Of a stretch of 64,000 nucleotides of DNA, positions 24,244-32,636 are shown piece by piece; position 1 is the stretch's first letter; each line of letters opens with the position of its first letter. Below the pieces are notes generated by a model. The model did no database searches and was not told where the DNA came from. It saw only the letters and a list, made by a program, of their open reading frames with translations. A program made the translations under genes and the position numbers. Source of the DNA: Catenibacterium sp900764725 (GTDB lineage Bacteria; Bacillota_I; Bacilli_A; Erysipelotrichales; Coprobacillaceae); the NCBI RefSeq assembly GCF_934754625.1, contig NZ_CAKVIU010000001.1. One strand, written 5' to 3'.

Positions 24244-24737
24244 GCTATATTCTCAGACATCATCCAGAAAGTATAGGCATTAAACTTGATGAACATGCTT
24301 ATGGTGATGTTCAAAAGATATTAGAAGCGTTAAATATCACAATAGAAGATCTAGATACAATTGTGAGAGAAGATGAGAAACAGCGTTACTCTTATAACGA
24401 GGATCATACAGGAATACGTGCGAATCAAGGACATTCTATTCCTGTCAATGTAGACTTAAAAGAAGTTGCTCCACCAGATATTCTTTATCATGGTACTGCC
24501 ACTCGTTTTGTTTCTTCTATTCTAGAAGAAGGAATATTAAGTCAAACACGTGTTTATGTTCATTTATCTCAAGACAAAGAAACCGCAATGACAGTTGGTT
24601 CAAGACATGGTAAACCTTATGTCTTTACTATTGATACAAAACAGATGTATGAAGATGGATACAAGTTCTATCTCTCAGAAAACAATATCTATCTTACAGA
24701 GATTATACCTACAAAATACTTAAAGGCTTCCACTTAG
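24219..24737 (+). CDS. kptA: RNA 2'-phosphotransferase KptA/Tpt1
   Basis: The 172-aa protein has the N-terminal LSYILRHHPESIGI motif with catalytic Arg and His, the RYSY..HTGIRANQGHS segment, and YHGTATRFVSSILEEGI with RVYVHLSQD. These are the hallmarks of the NAD+-dependent enzyme that removes an internal RNA 2'-phosphate. Bacteria lack the fungal-type tRNA splicing that makes this substrate, so the bacterial role is unsettled; RNA or DNA end capping with ADP-ribose has been described for homologues. It overlaps the fRMsr gene by 25 nt. Confidence 0.9.
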   Translation: MERKSRRLSYILRHHPESIGIKLDEHAYGDVQKILEALNITIEDLDTIVREDEKQRYSYNEDHTGIRANQGHSIPVNVDLKEVAPPDILYHGTATRFVSSILEEGILSQTRVYVHLSQDKETAMTVGSRHGKPYVFTIDTKQMYEDGYKFYLSENNIYLTEIIPTKYLKAST

Positions 24738-24748
24738 GGAGGCCTTTT
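24722..24748 (+). terminator. Terminator after kptA
   Basis: AAAGGCTTCC pairs with GGAGGCCTTT (small bulge); TTTT overlaps the 3' arm; the stop codon lies inside the hairpin. Confidence 0.7.
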
Positions 24749-24787
24749 GTGCTATACTTGTTGAGAGAATATGAAGGAGGGGTTTTT

Positions 24788-27133
24788 ATGACTCTAGATG
24801 AGTTAAAGATTGGCGAAAGTGCAACAGTTACTTATGTAGGTGGCTCTGGGTCATTAAGACAACATTTCCTAGATATGGGTTTAATACCAGGTTCTGTTGT
24901 AACATTGGAGAAATTCGCCCCAATGGGTGATCCAATGGAATTACGTATTCATGGCTATGAGCTAACATTACGCTTAGATGATGCAAAAAAGATTGGAATA
25001 GATATGACTTCTAAAGGTGTAGAAGATCATACACCTATTCCACCTATTAAACACCATATTCACCCAGGACTAGGTGAAGGTGGTAAATATCATGATAAAG
25101 AGACTGAACATCCTTTATCAGAAGGAACACAGATTACCTTTGCGTTAGCTGGTAACCAGAACTGTGGTAAAACCACATTATTTAATCAGTTAACAGGTTC
25201 TAATCAACATGTAGGGAATTTCCCTGGTGTGACTGTTGATAGAAAGAGTGGTTCTATTAAAGGACACCCAGAAACACTCGTGACTGATTTACCAGGTATT
25301 TATTCTTTATCTCCTTATACAAGTGAAGAATTAGTATCTAGACAGTATATCTTAGATGAGAAACCTAAAGGAATTATCAACATCGTAGATGCAACAAACA
25401 TAGAAAGAAACCTTTATCTCACTATGCAGTTAATGGAACTAGATGTGCCAATGGTTCTAGCATTAAACATGATGGATGAAGTAAGAGGTAATGGTGGTTA
25501 TGTTCATCTAAATAAGATGGAAGAACTATTGGGTATCCCAGTTGTTCCTATTTCTGCAGCTAAGAATGAAGGTATTGATGAATTAGTCAATCATGCGATT
25601 CATGTAGCCAAATATCAAGAAGCACCTTTAAGACAGGATTTCTGTGATGAAAATGATCAAGGTGGTGCAGTACATAGATGTTTACATGCCATCATGCATT
25701 TAATTGAAGACCATGCAGTACGTGCAGGTATTCCAGTACGTTTTGCGGCTAATAAACTAGTAGAAGGTGATGCAAGAGTAGAAGCAGCCTTAGCACTAGA
25801 TACAAATGAAAAAGAAATGATTGAACATATCATTTCACAGATGGAAGAAGAAAGAGGATTAGATCGTACAGCCGCTATTGCAGATATGCGTTTTACCTTT
25901 ATTAATAAATTAGTTAAAGAAACAGTAGTTAAACCACATGAAAGTAAAGAAAGAGAAAGAAGCCGTAAGATTGATAAAATCTTAACTGGTAAATATACAG
26001 GTGTACCTGCCTTTATCATTATCATGGCTTTAGTATTCTACTTAACTTTTAATGTATTTGGTGCCTGGGGGCAGACTTTAATGGAAATGGGTGTGGATGC
26101 ATTAACTAAAATAGTTGATAAAGGACTTACTGCATGGGATATTAATCCAGTCCTACATTCATTAGTCATTGATGGTGTATTCCAGGGTGTTGGTTCTATT
26201 ATTAGCTTCTTGCCTATTATCGTTATTCTGTTCTTCTTCTTATCATTATTAGAAGATACAGGATATATGGCACGTGTTGCCTTTGTAAGTGATAAGTTAC
26301 TTAGAAAGATTGGTTTATCAGGAAGAAGTATTGTGCCAATGTTGATTGGATTTGGATGTTCAGTCCCAAGTGTTATGGCCAGTCGTACATTACCATCAGA
26401 ACGTGACCGTAAAATGACAATCATGCTCACACCATTTATGAGTTGTACTGCAAAACTTCCAATCTATGCATTCTTTGCGGCAGCATTCTTCCCTAAACAA
26501 GCAGGACTCGTTATGGTAGGCTTATATATCTTTGGAATAGTAATGGGTATTATTACAGCCCTTATTTCTAAACAATTCTTATTTAAAGGTGAAGCTGTTC
26601 CATTTGTCATGGAACTTCCTAACTACCGTATGCCTAGCGCAAAGACTACTTTCCAGTTACTATGGGAAAAAGCGAAGGACTTCTTACAAAGAGCGTTTGG
26701 TATTATCTTTATCGCTTCTATTGTTATCTGGTTCTTACAGAGCTTTAACTTAAGATTAGACTTAGTTACTAATTCACAGGATAGTATTCTCGCTATGGTG
26801 GCAGGATTCATTGCGCCTATATTTAAACCTTTAGGTTTTGGTGATTGGAGAATCTCTACATCACTTATTGCAGGATTTATGGCTAAAGAAAGTGTTGTTT
26901 CTACACTCTCAGTATTATTCAAAGGAACAGAATCTTTAATGACAATACTTACACCTCTAGGTGCATTATCACTCTTAATATTCTGTTTATTATATACACC
27001 TTGTGTGGCAGCAATTGCCTCTATTAAAAGAGAATTAGGTGGTGCCTGGGCTATGAAGATTGTATTGTTCCAGTGTGTGATTGCCTGGGTCTGTGCCTTT
27101 ATCGTACATACTATTGGATTACTCTTTATATAA
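24788..27133 (+). CDS. feoB: FeoA-FeoB fusion ferrous iron (or other divalent metal) transporter with His-rich linker
   Basis: Start taken at the ATG at 24788, behind GAAGGAGG, giving 781 aa. Residues 1-75 form a FeoA domain (LRQHFLDMGLIPGSVV, FAPMGDPMELRIHGYELTLR). Residues 78-112 are a linker with six histidines (HTPIPPIKHHIHPG..YHDKETEH). From 118 follows a FeoB G domain (GNQNCGKTTLFNQLTGS, NFPGVTVD, DLPGIYSLSPY, NMMDE) and the FeoB membrane core with the two Gate motifs (LEDTGYMARVAF, GCSVPSVMASRT). FeoB imports Fe2+. This copy has its own gene context and lacks the 14-bp operators found before the other feo operon, so it may serve another metal or condition. Confidence 0.92.
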   Translation: MTLDELKIGESATVTYVGGSGSLRQHFLDMGLIPGSVVTLEKFAPMGDPMELRIHGYELTLRLDDAKKIGIDMTSKGVEDHTPIPPIKHHIHPGLGEGGKYHDKETEHPLSEGTQITFALAGNQNCGKTTLFNQLTGSNQHVGNFPGVTVDRKSGSIKGHPETLVTDLPGIYSLSPYTSEELVSRQYILDEKPKGIINIVDATNIERNLYLTMQLMELDVPMVLALNMMDEVRGNGGYVHLNKMEELLGIPVVPISAAKNEGIDELVNHAIHVAKYQEAPLRQDFCDENDQGGAVHRCLHAIMHLIEDHAVRAGIPVRFAANKLVEGDARVEAALALDTNEKEMIEHIISQMEEERGLDRTAAIADMRFTFINKLVKETVVKPHESKERERSRKIDKILTGKYTGVPAFIIIMALVFYLTFNVFGAWGQTLMEMGVDALTKIVDKGLTAWDINPVLHSLVIDGVFQGVGSIISFLPIIVILFFFLSLLEDTGYMARVAFVSDKLLRKIGLSGRSIVPMLIGFGCSVPSVMASRTLPSERDRKMTIMLTPFMSCTAKLPIYAFFAAAFFPKQAGLVMVGLYIFGIVMGIITALISKQFLFKGEAVPFVMELPNYRMPSAKTTFQLLWEKAKDFLQRAFGIIFIASIVIWFLQSFNLRLDLVTNSQDSILAMVAGFIAPIFKPLGFGDWRISTSLIAGFMAKESVVSTLSVLFKGTESLMTILTPLGALSLLIFCLLYTPCVAAIASIKRELGGAWAMKIVLFQCVIAWVCAFIVHTIGLLFI

Positions 27134-27214
27134 TTATTTTTCTCAAAATAGTTGTAATGTTTGATACATTTATTGTGATTAATTATAATAAATGTATTGA
27201 AGGAGGTGTTCATC

Positions 27215-27655
27215 ATGAAATTATCTAAAATCATACTTTATTCAGATGCGAAAGGACGTGGAGTAAAACCGGATGCCTGCGTAGAAGTCAGTCAGCGTTT
27301 AACCATCATGTGTGATGGACACATCTGGTTTACTGGATACAATTACGGAGATGGATTTAATTCTAGAAGAATTGTGAGAAGAAAAAGAGTCAATATAGGA
27401 CAAGAAAAAGCAGAAACACTCTTAGAACTATTAAAAGAATTCTTTCTTGAAACATCTAATCATCCATCATCTACTAATCGTGATTGGTGGCGTATTCAGT
27501 TAATTGATGAAGACGGAACTGTATACAACTATAATGTATCTATTGTAGGAGAAGTCATTCTTAAAGAAATTGATCTTACTCAATATATGAGAAATATTAT
27601 TCCTATAGATGATATGTATTTGTTTGGGAACAAGGATTCACATAATTTGACATAA
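27215..27655 (+). CDS. Conserved-looking protein of unknown function
   Basis: Start taken at the ATG at 27215 with AAGGAGGTGTTC before it; 146 aa. I do not recognise the family. It is a soluble alpha/beta protein without signal peptide or membrane helix. It opens LSKIILYSDAKGRGVKPD, has a WFTGYNYGDGF segment and a DWWRIQLIDEDGTVYNYNV strand pair. The strand-rich pattern would suit a small binding domain. The neighbours are two metal transporters, but nothing in the protein points to metal binding. Confidence 0.7.
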   Translation: MKLSKIILYSDAKGRGVKPDACVEVSQRLTIMCDGHIWFTGYNYGDGFNSRRIVRRKRVNIGQEKAETLLELLKEFFLETSNHPSSTNRDWWRIQLIDEDGTVYNYNVSIVGEVILKEIDLTQYMRNIIPIDDMYLFGNKDSHNLT

Positions 27656-27852
27656 TCAGATTATAATCTTAACACATTCATTAAGTATTATATAAACTGT
27701 AGTCAGACAATCCCTTCCCTTCGTTAGACTACAAAGTACAAGTGTAAATATAGAGAAGAAAGATAAGTGTTTCCCCATGCTTATCTTTTTTCTTTATCAT
27801 ATAGTTTGTATTAACTAACTATATTATGTAATATGTGAAGGGAGGTATTCAT
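27656..27852 (+). other. Gene-free leader region before the ZIP transporter
   Basis: No open frame is visible in these 197 nt. A dyad TGTAGTC/GACTACA (27698-27704 with 27727-27733) is followed by an intrinsic terminator at 27758-27795. TTGACA (27647) and TATAAT (27662) occur but only 9 nt apart, so they are not one promoter. A short untranslated transcript or attenuating leader is possible; the motif matches no riboswitch class I know. Confidence 0.4.
27758..27795 (+). terminator. Intrinsic terminator upstream of the ZIP gene
   Basis: AAGATAAG/CTTATCTT stem with a 12-nt loop, followed by TTTTTCTTT. Confidence 0.75.
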
Positions 27853-28599
27853 ATGGTTTTAATTATACCCTTTATAGGAACAACACTAGGTGCAGCCTGT
27901 GTGTTCTTTATGAAAAAAGAATTAAGTTTAAATATACAAAAAGCTTTAACTGGATTTGCGGCAGGTGTAATGGTAGCTGCCTCTATCTGGAGTTTAATTA
28001 TTCCTTCACTTGATCAATCTTCTACCTTTATTCCAGCTCTTATAGGGTTCTGGTTAGGTATATTATTTTTATTATTACTTGATCATTTGATTCCTCATAT
28101 GCATTTAGATCATAGTCAGGAAGGACCACGTAGTCACTTATCTCAAACGATCAAGTTAGTACTTGCAGTAACGATTCACAATATTCCTGAAGGAATGGCA
28201 GTAGGTGTTGCCTATGCATCTTATTTATCAGGTAATGAAGGAATAACTGCTATGGGAGCACTTGCTTTATCTATAGGTATCGCAATACAGAACTTTCCTG
28301 AAGGTGCTATTGTATCCATGCCTTTAAGAAGTACAGGTGTATCTCGATTAAAATCTTTTATGTATGGGACTTTGTCAGGTATCGTAGAACCCATAGGCGG
28401 GTTACTCACAATAGTACTTGCACGATATATTATTTCAGTAATGCCTTATTTACTCAGTTTTGCGGCAGGAGCTATGATGTATGTTGTAGTAGAAGAATTA
28501 ATTCCAGAAATGAGTCAGGGAGAACATTCACATTTAGGTGTATTATTATTCTCAGTAGGATTTACTTTGATGATGGTTCTAGATGTCGCATTAGGTTAA
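27853..28599 (+). CDS. ZIP-family divalent metal transporter
   Basis: Start taken at the ATG at 27853 after GGGAGGTATTC; 248 aa. About eight hydrophobic helices carry the ZIP metal site: VTIHNIPEGMAVGVAYA in helix IV and IAIQNFPEGAIVSMPLR in helix V, both with the HN/QN-PEG pattern. A histidine-rich loop (HLIPHMHLDH) precedes them. The family moves Zn2+, Fe2+ or Mn2+ into the cytoplasm without ATP. It resembles bacterial ZupT/GufA types. Zinc is the likeliest substrate, but the sequence alone does not decide. Confidence 0.9.
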   Translation: MVLIIPFIGTTLGAACVFFMKKELSLNIQKALTGFAAGVMVAASIWSLIIPSLDQSSTFIPALIGFWLGILFLLLLDHLIPHMHLDHSQEGPRSHLSQTIKLVLAVTIHNIPEGMAVGVAYASYLSGNEGITAMGALALSIGIAIQNFPEGAIVSMPLRSTGVSRLKSFMYGTLSGIVEPIGGLLTIVLARYIISVMPYLLSFAAGAMMYVVVEELIPEMSQGEHSHLGVLLFSVGFTLMMVLDVALG

Positions 28600-28663
28600 T
28601 TCGTAGTATTCATCTTTACTATTATTTGAATTAAGCATAAGATAGATATAAGAGGTGAAATAA

Positions 28664-29617
28664 ATGAGAAAGATATTCATAGTTTTATTGATGTCTTTGT
28701 TTTTTATAAGCCCAGTTTATGCAGAAAATCATGTAGTCAATGTCAGCTATGATGGTGAAGTGACAACTGCTTCAGGAGAAGCACCATCACTTCCATTAAA
28801 GGCAAAAGTAACCTTCTATGATGGTAGTGAGAAGGAATATAATATTGACTGGAATACATTTGATGAAAGCTTATATAAGACAAGAAATGCGAATCAATTT
28901 ACTGTCACAGGTTCAATTGCGGATTTACAGGTAACAACTAGCTGTATAGTCAATGTAGAAGCAGCTAAAATTACACATATAGATGAACTATCTAATAAAA
29001 CAGTCATTATAGGAGAAGCACTCTCTTTACCTGCCACTGCATCTGTGACATGGTCCAATGGAGACCAATCAAATGAAATCATACGCTGGGATAATTATGA
29101 TGATAATGCCTTGAATTATGTACATACTTTTTCTTTAAATGGTCATATTTATGATCAGACAATTACACAGACAGTTCATGTAAAGTATGCATCTATCACG
29201 AGTGTAAGTGTTCCTGCAGTTGTTTATACAACTACAGGAGTAGAGGCACAATTACCACAATATGCGACTGTTAGTTACTCTAATAAGACAAGTAAGAAGA
29301 TTAAGATTAACTGGGATAATCAGGTCTTTAATGAAGCGGGTAAATATACAGTTTATGGTAAGTTATCTCAGTCTACACGTAAAGTATCTATACGAGTAGA
29401 AGTAAAGAAGAATGAAGACACTACGACAGAAACACCAAAACAGGAAGAACCTGTAAAAAAGACTAAGAAAAAGAATAAGAATAAGAAGGTTCAAAAAGAA
29501 GAGAAGTCATCTTTTTCTTATGTCATCGCATTAGTTGTATTCACAGCTATTTTATTTGGTTTTATCACATTAATTTCTTTTATTAAAAGAAAGATTAGAA
29601 TCCAAGAGAATCGTTAA
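28664..29617 (+). CDS. Cell-surface protein with three bacterial Ig-like (Big_4-type) repeats
   Basis: The 317-aa protein has a signal peptide (cleavage likely after PVYA, residue 20). Three repeats of about 75 residues follow, each with a LP..A.V.Y.DGS or SNG..K.. pattern ending before W(D/N).Y/F (roughly 22-98, 99-175, 176-250). A lysine-rich linker with many KK pairs leads to one C-terminal helix (about 285-306) and a basic tail. The pattern matches Big_4-like domains of surface proteins. It is held at the membrane by its C-terminal helix; no sortase LPXTG motif is present. The function is probably adhesive or structural. Confidence 0.8.
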   Translation: MRKIFIVLLMSLFFISPVYAENHVVNVSYDGEVTTASGEAPSLPLKAKVTFYDGSEKEYNIDWNTFDESLYKTRNANQFTVTGSIADLQVTTSCIVNVEAAKITHIDELSNKTVIIGEALSLPATASVTWSNGDQSNEIIRWDNYDDNALNYVHTFSLNGHIYDQTITQTVHVKYASITSVSVPAVVYTTTGVEAQLPQYATVSYSNKTSKKIKINWDNQVFNEAGKYTVYGKLSQSTRKVSIRVEVKKNEDTTTETPKQEEPVKKTKKKNKNKKVQKEEKSSFSYVIALVVFTAILFGFITLISFIKRKIRIQENR

Positions 29618-29636
29618 GGATTCTCTTTCTATTTTG
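29604..29636 (+). terminator. Terminator after the Ig-like protein gene
   Basis: AAGAGAATC/GATTCTCTT stem, GTTAAG loop, then TCTATTTTGTTT. Confidence 0.75.
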
Positions 29637-29644
29637 TTTATAAG

Positions 29645-29656
29645 GTAAGCGCTTAC
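29645..29656. promoter_or_regulatory. Perfect palindrome GTAAGCGCTTAC at a regulator's ribosome-binding site
   Basis: The 12-bp palindrome is the ideal core of a cre site (TGTAAGCGCTTACA) and lies one base upstream of TGGAGGG of the ROK-type regulator. It could be a CcpA site acting as a roadblock or the regulator's own operator. Confidence 0.65.
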
Positions 29657-29669
29657 TGGAGGGTAGGAT

Positions 29670-30584
29670 ATGAATGAAATAAGGGGTGTAAGAAGAAAGA
29701 ATGTAATTAAGATTATTCAATCATTAGTAAAGCAAGGAGGGTGCACAAAGAATGAATTGGTATTCTATACTGGTTTATCTTTATCTACGATTGATAGTCT
29801 ATTAGAAGAGATGTTGAAAAGTAATCTTGTAATCAAAGCAGGGTATAGAGAATCTACTGGTGGAAGACCAAGTATGTCCTATCAGGTCAATGGAGAGTTC
29901 TCACAAACGTTATGTATATATGCTTATAAACATGATAAGACAATAACAGTCATAGGACGTCTTTATAATCTTTATAGTGAGATGATTGATGAAAAGAGAA
30001 GAGATGTATCTAAACTAAATCAAGAGATATTGTATTGTTTTATTGATGAAATGTTGAATGAACAGGTACATACAATCTGTTTGACTTTACCTGATTATGA
30101 TATTGATATAAAGAATCGTTATAAACAGCGTATATTAGTAGAGAATGATGTATATATGGGGGTTATAGGCGCTTATATTAAACATATGCAGTATGATTCT
30201 ATTGTGTTGTTGGAATCAAAGGGTGATTCACGTTTAGGAATTGTGATTAATGGACATCTTATTGAAGGTAAGAGTTCTATTGCAGGACAAACTTGTTTTA
30301 TGCCTCTCACAAATCATGAAGATTATAAGAATAGAAGATCTGTGAAAGGCAGAAGTAAAAGACTTGTTTTAGAATTACAGAATATTATTGGGATGTTGAA
30401 TCCTGAAGCTATTGTAGTATGTGCTCAAGGTATTGATGAACATTATGTAGAAGAAGAACTATTGAAGATCTTTAAGATGAGTGATATGCCACATTTGATA
30501 TATATTGATGATTTTATTGATGAAGCGATGTTAGGTATGGAGAGTATAAGTAAAGACAGTTTATTTGACAATCTTTCTAGATAA
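29670..30584 (+). CDS. ROK-family transcriptional regulator with degenerate kinase domain
   Basis: The 304-aa protein has an N-terminal winged helix (residues 5-70; TKNELVFYTGLSLSTIDSLL), the STGGRPSMSYQVN wing common to NagC/XylR-type ROK repressors, and a reduced ROK domain (about 85-285) with GIVINGHLIEGKSSIAGQ. The DxGxT ATP motif and the CxCGxxGC zinc motif of active ROK kinases are absent. It therefore probably binds a sugar or sugar phosphate without catalysis. A cre-like palindrome lies at its ribosome-binding site. No sugar genes are adjacent, so the target is unclear. Confidence 0.75.
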   Translation: MNEIRGVRRKNVIKIIQSLVKQGGCTKNELVFYTGLSLSTIDSLLEEMLKSNLVIKAGYRESTGGRPSMSYQVNGEFSQTLCIYAYKHDKTITVIGRLYNLYSEMIDEKRRDVSKLNQEILYCFIDEMLNEQVHTICLTLPDYDIDIKNRYKQRILVENDVYMGVIGAYIKHMQYDSIVLLESKGDSRLGIVINGHLIEGKSSIAGQTCFMPLTNHEDYKNRRSVKGRSKRLVLELQNIIGMLNPEAIVVCAQGIDEHYVEEELLKIFKMSDMPHLIYIDDFIDEAMLGMESISKDSLFDNLSR

Positions 30585-30612
30585 AGTATGATGGTAGAAA
30601 GGGGTGAAAAAG

Positions 30613-31395
30613 ATGTCACAGACAGTATTAATTACAGGAGCTTCTAATGGAATAGGGAAAGCATGTGCACGTGTGTTTGCGAGAAAAGGTTATGATTTAG
30701 TACTTGTAGCACGTCATAGAGAAAAACTAGAAGCAGTAAAAGCTGAATTATCTGAATATGATGTACATATTAAAGTAGTCGTAATGGATCTCACAGGAGA
30801 AGATGCGGCTGTAGATCTATATAATGATTTAGTACTTGATGATATAAGTATTGATATTTTAGTGAATAATGCAGGTTTTGGAGATCATGGTGCTTTTCAT
30901 GATTCATCATGGGAAAAACAGAAGAAGATGGTTTTATTGAATATAATGGCTTTGATGCAGATGACTTATGTATTTGGTCAGTCAATGAAACGTAGAAAGA
31001 AAGGCCGTATATTGAATGTGGCTTCTATTGCCGGTCTTTGTGCAGGACCTTATATGTCTACCTATTATGCGACTAAAGCTTTTGTATTATCTTTTAGTGA
31101 ATCTATTGCGTATGAATTAAAGGATTATAATGTAGAAGTATCATGTTTATGTCCTGGTCCTACTAAAACTGGATTTATGGATGTAGCCAACTTAGGACAG
31201 TCTCCTATGTTTAAATTATTTAAACCACAGTCTGCAGATGCAGTGGCAGAAATAGGTATACAAGGTTTATTTGATAATCATTTAGTTCAGTTCACAGGAC
31301 TATCAGGACACTTATTAAATCTTGCGGCAAGATTCTTACCTCGATCATTTTTAAGTACATGTACAGGATTTGTGAATGGTAAGAGAAAAGTATGA
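30613..31395 (+). CDS. Short-chain dehydrogenase/reductase
   Basis: Start taken at the ATG at 30613, 7 nt from AAAGGGGTG; 260 aa. It has the NAD(P) motif TGASNGIGKACA, NNAGFGDHG, the catalytic Ser in NVASIAGL and YYATK (Tyr and Lys). SDR members of this subgroup, often annotated as DltE-like or YqjQ-like, reduce carbonyls with NADPH; the substrate is unknown. Its stop overlaps the next ATG as ATGA. Confidence 0.9.
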   Translation: MSQTVLITGASNGIGKACARVFARKGYDLVLVARHREKLEAVKAELSEYDVHIKVVVMDLTGEDAAVDLYNDLVLDDISIDILVNNAGFGDHGAFHDSSWEKQKKMVLLNIMALMQMTYVFGQSMKRRKKGRILNVASIAGLCAGPYMSTYYATKAFVLSFSESIAYELKDYNVEVSCLCPGPTKTGFMDVANLGQSPMFKLFKPQSADAVAEIGIQGLFDNHLVQFTGLSGHLLNLAARFLPRSFLSTCTGFVNGKRKV

Positions 31396-31868
31396 TTGAA
31401 CATCCATTAGAACCAATCATAGATGAACAATGTGAAGTATTAATATTAGGGAGTTTCCCTTCAGTTAAATCAAGGGAAATTTCTTTCTATTATGGACATC
31501 CTCAAAATAGATTTTGGAAGATCATTGGTATTATCACACAAACAGACTATGAAACAATAGAAGATAAGAAAAAGATGTTATTGGATCATCATATTGCGAT
31601 ATGGGATATTATTCATTCATGTACAATTACAGGAAGTAGTGATGCATCTATTAAGGATGTTGTACCTAATGATATTAAAACATTAATACAGGGCACAAAT
31701 ATTAAAAGAATATATTGTAATGGTGGAACTTCTTTAAAACTCTATAAGAAGTATCAAGAAAAAGAAACAGGGATTAAAGCTATACTATTACCTTCCTCTT
31801 CTCCTGCCAATGCCCGTTATAGATTAAGTGATTTAGTTGATATATGGAAGAAAAAATTGACTTTATAA
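31392..31868 (+). CDS. DNA-deoxyinosine glycosylase (UDG superfamily, family 6)
   Basis: The 158-aa protein has LILGSFPSVKSREISFYYGH and PQNRFWKIIG, the active-site region of family 6 hypoxanthine-DNA glycosylases, and LLPSSSPANARYR as the DNA-intercalating motif. It removes deaminated adenine (hypoxanthine) from DNA in base-excision repair. Translation is coupled to the upstream SDR gene by a 4-nt ATGA overlap. Confidence 0.85.
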   Translation: MIEHPLEPIIDEQCEVLILGSFPSVKSREISFYYGHPQNRFWKIIGIITQTDYETIEDKKKMLLDHHIAIWDIIHSCTITGSSDASIKDVVPNDIKTLIQGTNIKRIYCNGGTSLKLYKKYQEKETGIKAILLPSSSPANARYRLSDLVDIWKKKLTL

Positions 31869-31912
31869 TAACCTTTATGTATGATTAATCATGTTAATCA
31901 AGGAGGAATTAT

Positions 31913-32407
31913 ATGGAATCAATCGCATTATGGTTTGCAGGAACATTAGGTAAATACATTTCATCTGAACTAGCAGTATTTATAGTTTCTTTAGTTCCTA
32001 TTCTTGAATGTCGTGGAGGTTTAATTGCATCTGCATTATTAAAGGTAGATATTCGTTATGCAGTTCCTCTATGTGTTCTAGGAAATATCTTACCAATTCC
32101 ATTTATTTTATTATTTATTAAACGTATATTTAAATGGCTTAAGAAGTTTAACTTCTTTAGACCATTAATTGAAAAACTAGAAAACAGAGCTATGAATAAG
32201 AGTAAGAATATGAGTAATGGTGAATTCTTAGGACTCTTATTATTCGTAGGGATCCCATTACCAGGTACTGGTGCATGGACAGGTTCTTTAGTTGCTGCAT
32301 TACTTGATATGGACTTTAAGAAGGCTATTACAGCAATCTTCTTAGGTATCCTACTTGCGACACTTATTGTAGGTTCATTATCATATGGCTTATTAGCTGC
32401 ATTCTAA
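31913..32407 (+). CDS. COG2426 small multidrug-export-type membrane protein
   Basis: The 164-aa protein has about four hydrophobic segments, the SLVPILECRGGLIASALL motif near residue 30, and GIPLPGTGAWTGSLVAALL near residue 115. These two repeats are typical of the COG2426 family (Sm_multidrug_ex). The family name suggests export, but direct evidence is thin. It is transcribed alone with AGGAGG. Confidence 0.85.
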   Translation: MESIALWFAGTLGKYISSELAVFIVSLVPILECRGGLIASALLKVDIRYAVPLCVLGNILPIPFILLFIKRIFKWLKKFNFFRPLIEKLENRAMNKSKNMSNGEFLGLLLFVGIPLPGTGAWTGSLVAALLDMDFKKAITAIFLGILLATLIVGSLSYGLLAAF

Positions 32408-32434
32408 AAGAGAGATTAGTCATCTCTCTTTTTA
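32406..32434. terminator. Bidirectional terminator between convergent genes
   Basis: GAGAGAT/ATCTCTC stem with A-run before and T-run after, so it can serve both strands. Confidence 0.8.
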
Positions 32435-32559
32435 TAATCCTCTAAGATTTCCTGCATCTTTACAAGCCCTCTTTCACAACTAGGATGAAGTAAATCACAG
32501 CTTCTTGCACATCCTAAACAGAATTCATTTTCTAATATCTTTAGTTCTTCTTCTTTCAT
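32416..32559 (-). CDS. Small Cys-rich protein (47 aa)
   Basis: An ATG at 32559 with GAGGTGAAGATT before it opens a 47-codon frame ending TAA, overlapping the shared terminator. The product contains FCLGCARSCDLLHPSCERG: four cysteines, one histidine and two basic residues in a pattern resembling a small metal-binding knuckle, flanked by charged helices. I do not recognise the family. A good ribosome-binding site and dense Cys pattern argue for a real gene. The promoter would lie in the 40 nt shared with the manganese-riboswitch promoter region on the opposite strand. Confidence 0.65.
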   Translation of the reverse strand: MKEEELKILENEFCLGCARSCDLLHPSCERGLVKMQEILEDYKKRDD

Positions 32560-32599
32560 AATCTTCACCTCAACTTATTATAGGAATAACGTTCTATGA

Positions 32600-32627
32600 T
32601 TGACAAGTGATATGAATTTGGTAGAAT
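32600..32627 (+). promoter_or_regulatory. Promoter of the riboswitch-ATPase transcript
   Basis: TTGACA, 16 nt, TAGAAT, ending 10 nt before the aptamer. Confidence 0.82.
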
Positions 32628-32636
32628 GATATTAAT

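Noticed and set aside
27647..27667. TTGACA and TATAAT as one promoter after the gene at 27215
   Set aside because: The spacing is 9 nt, far from the 16-18 nt needed.
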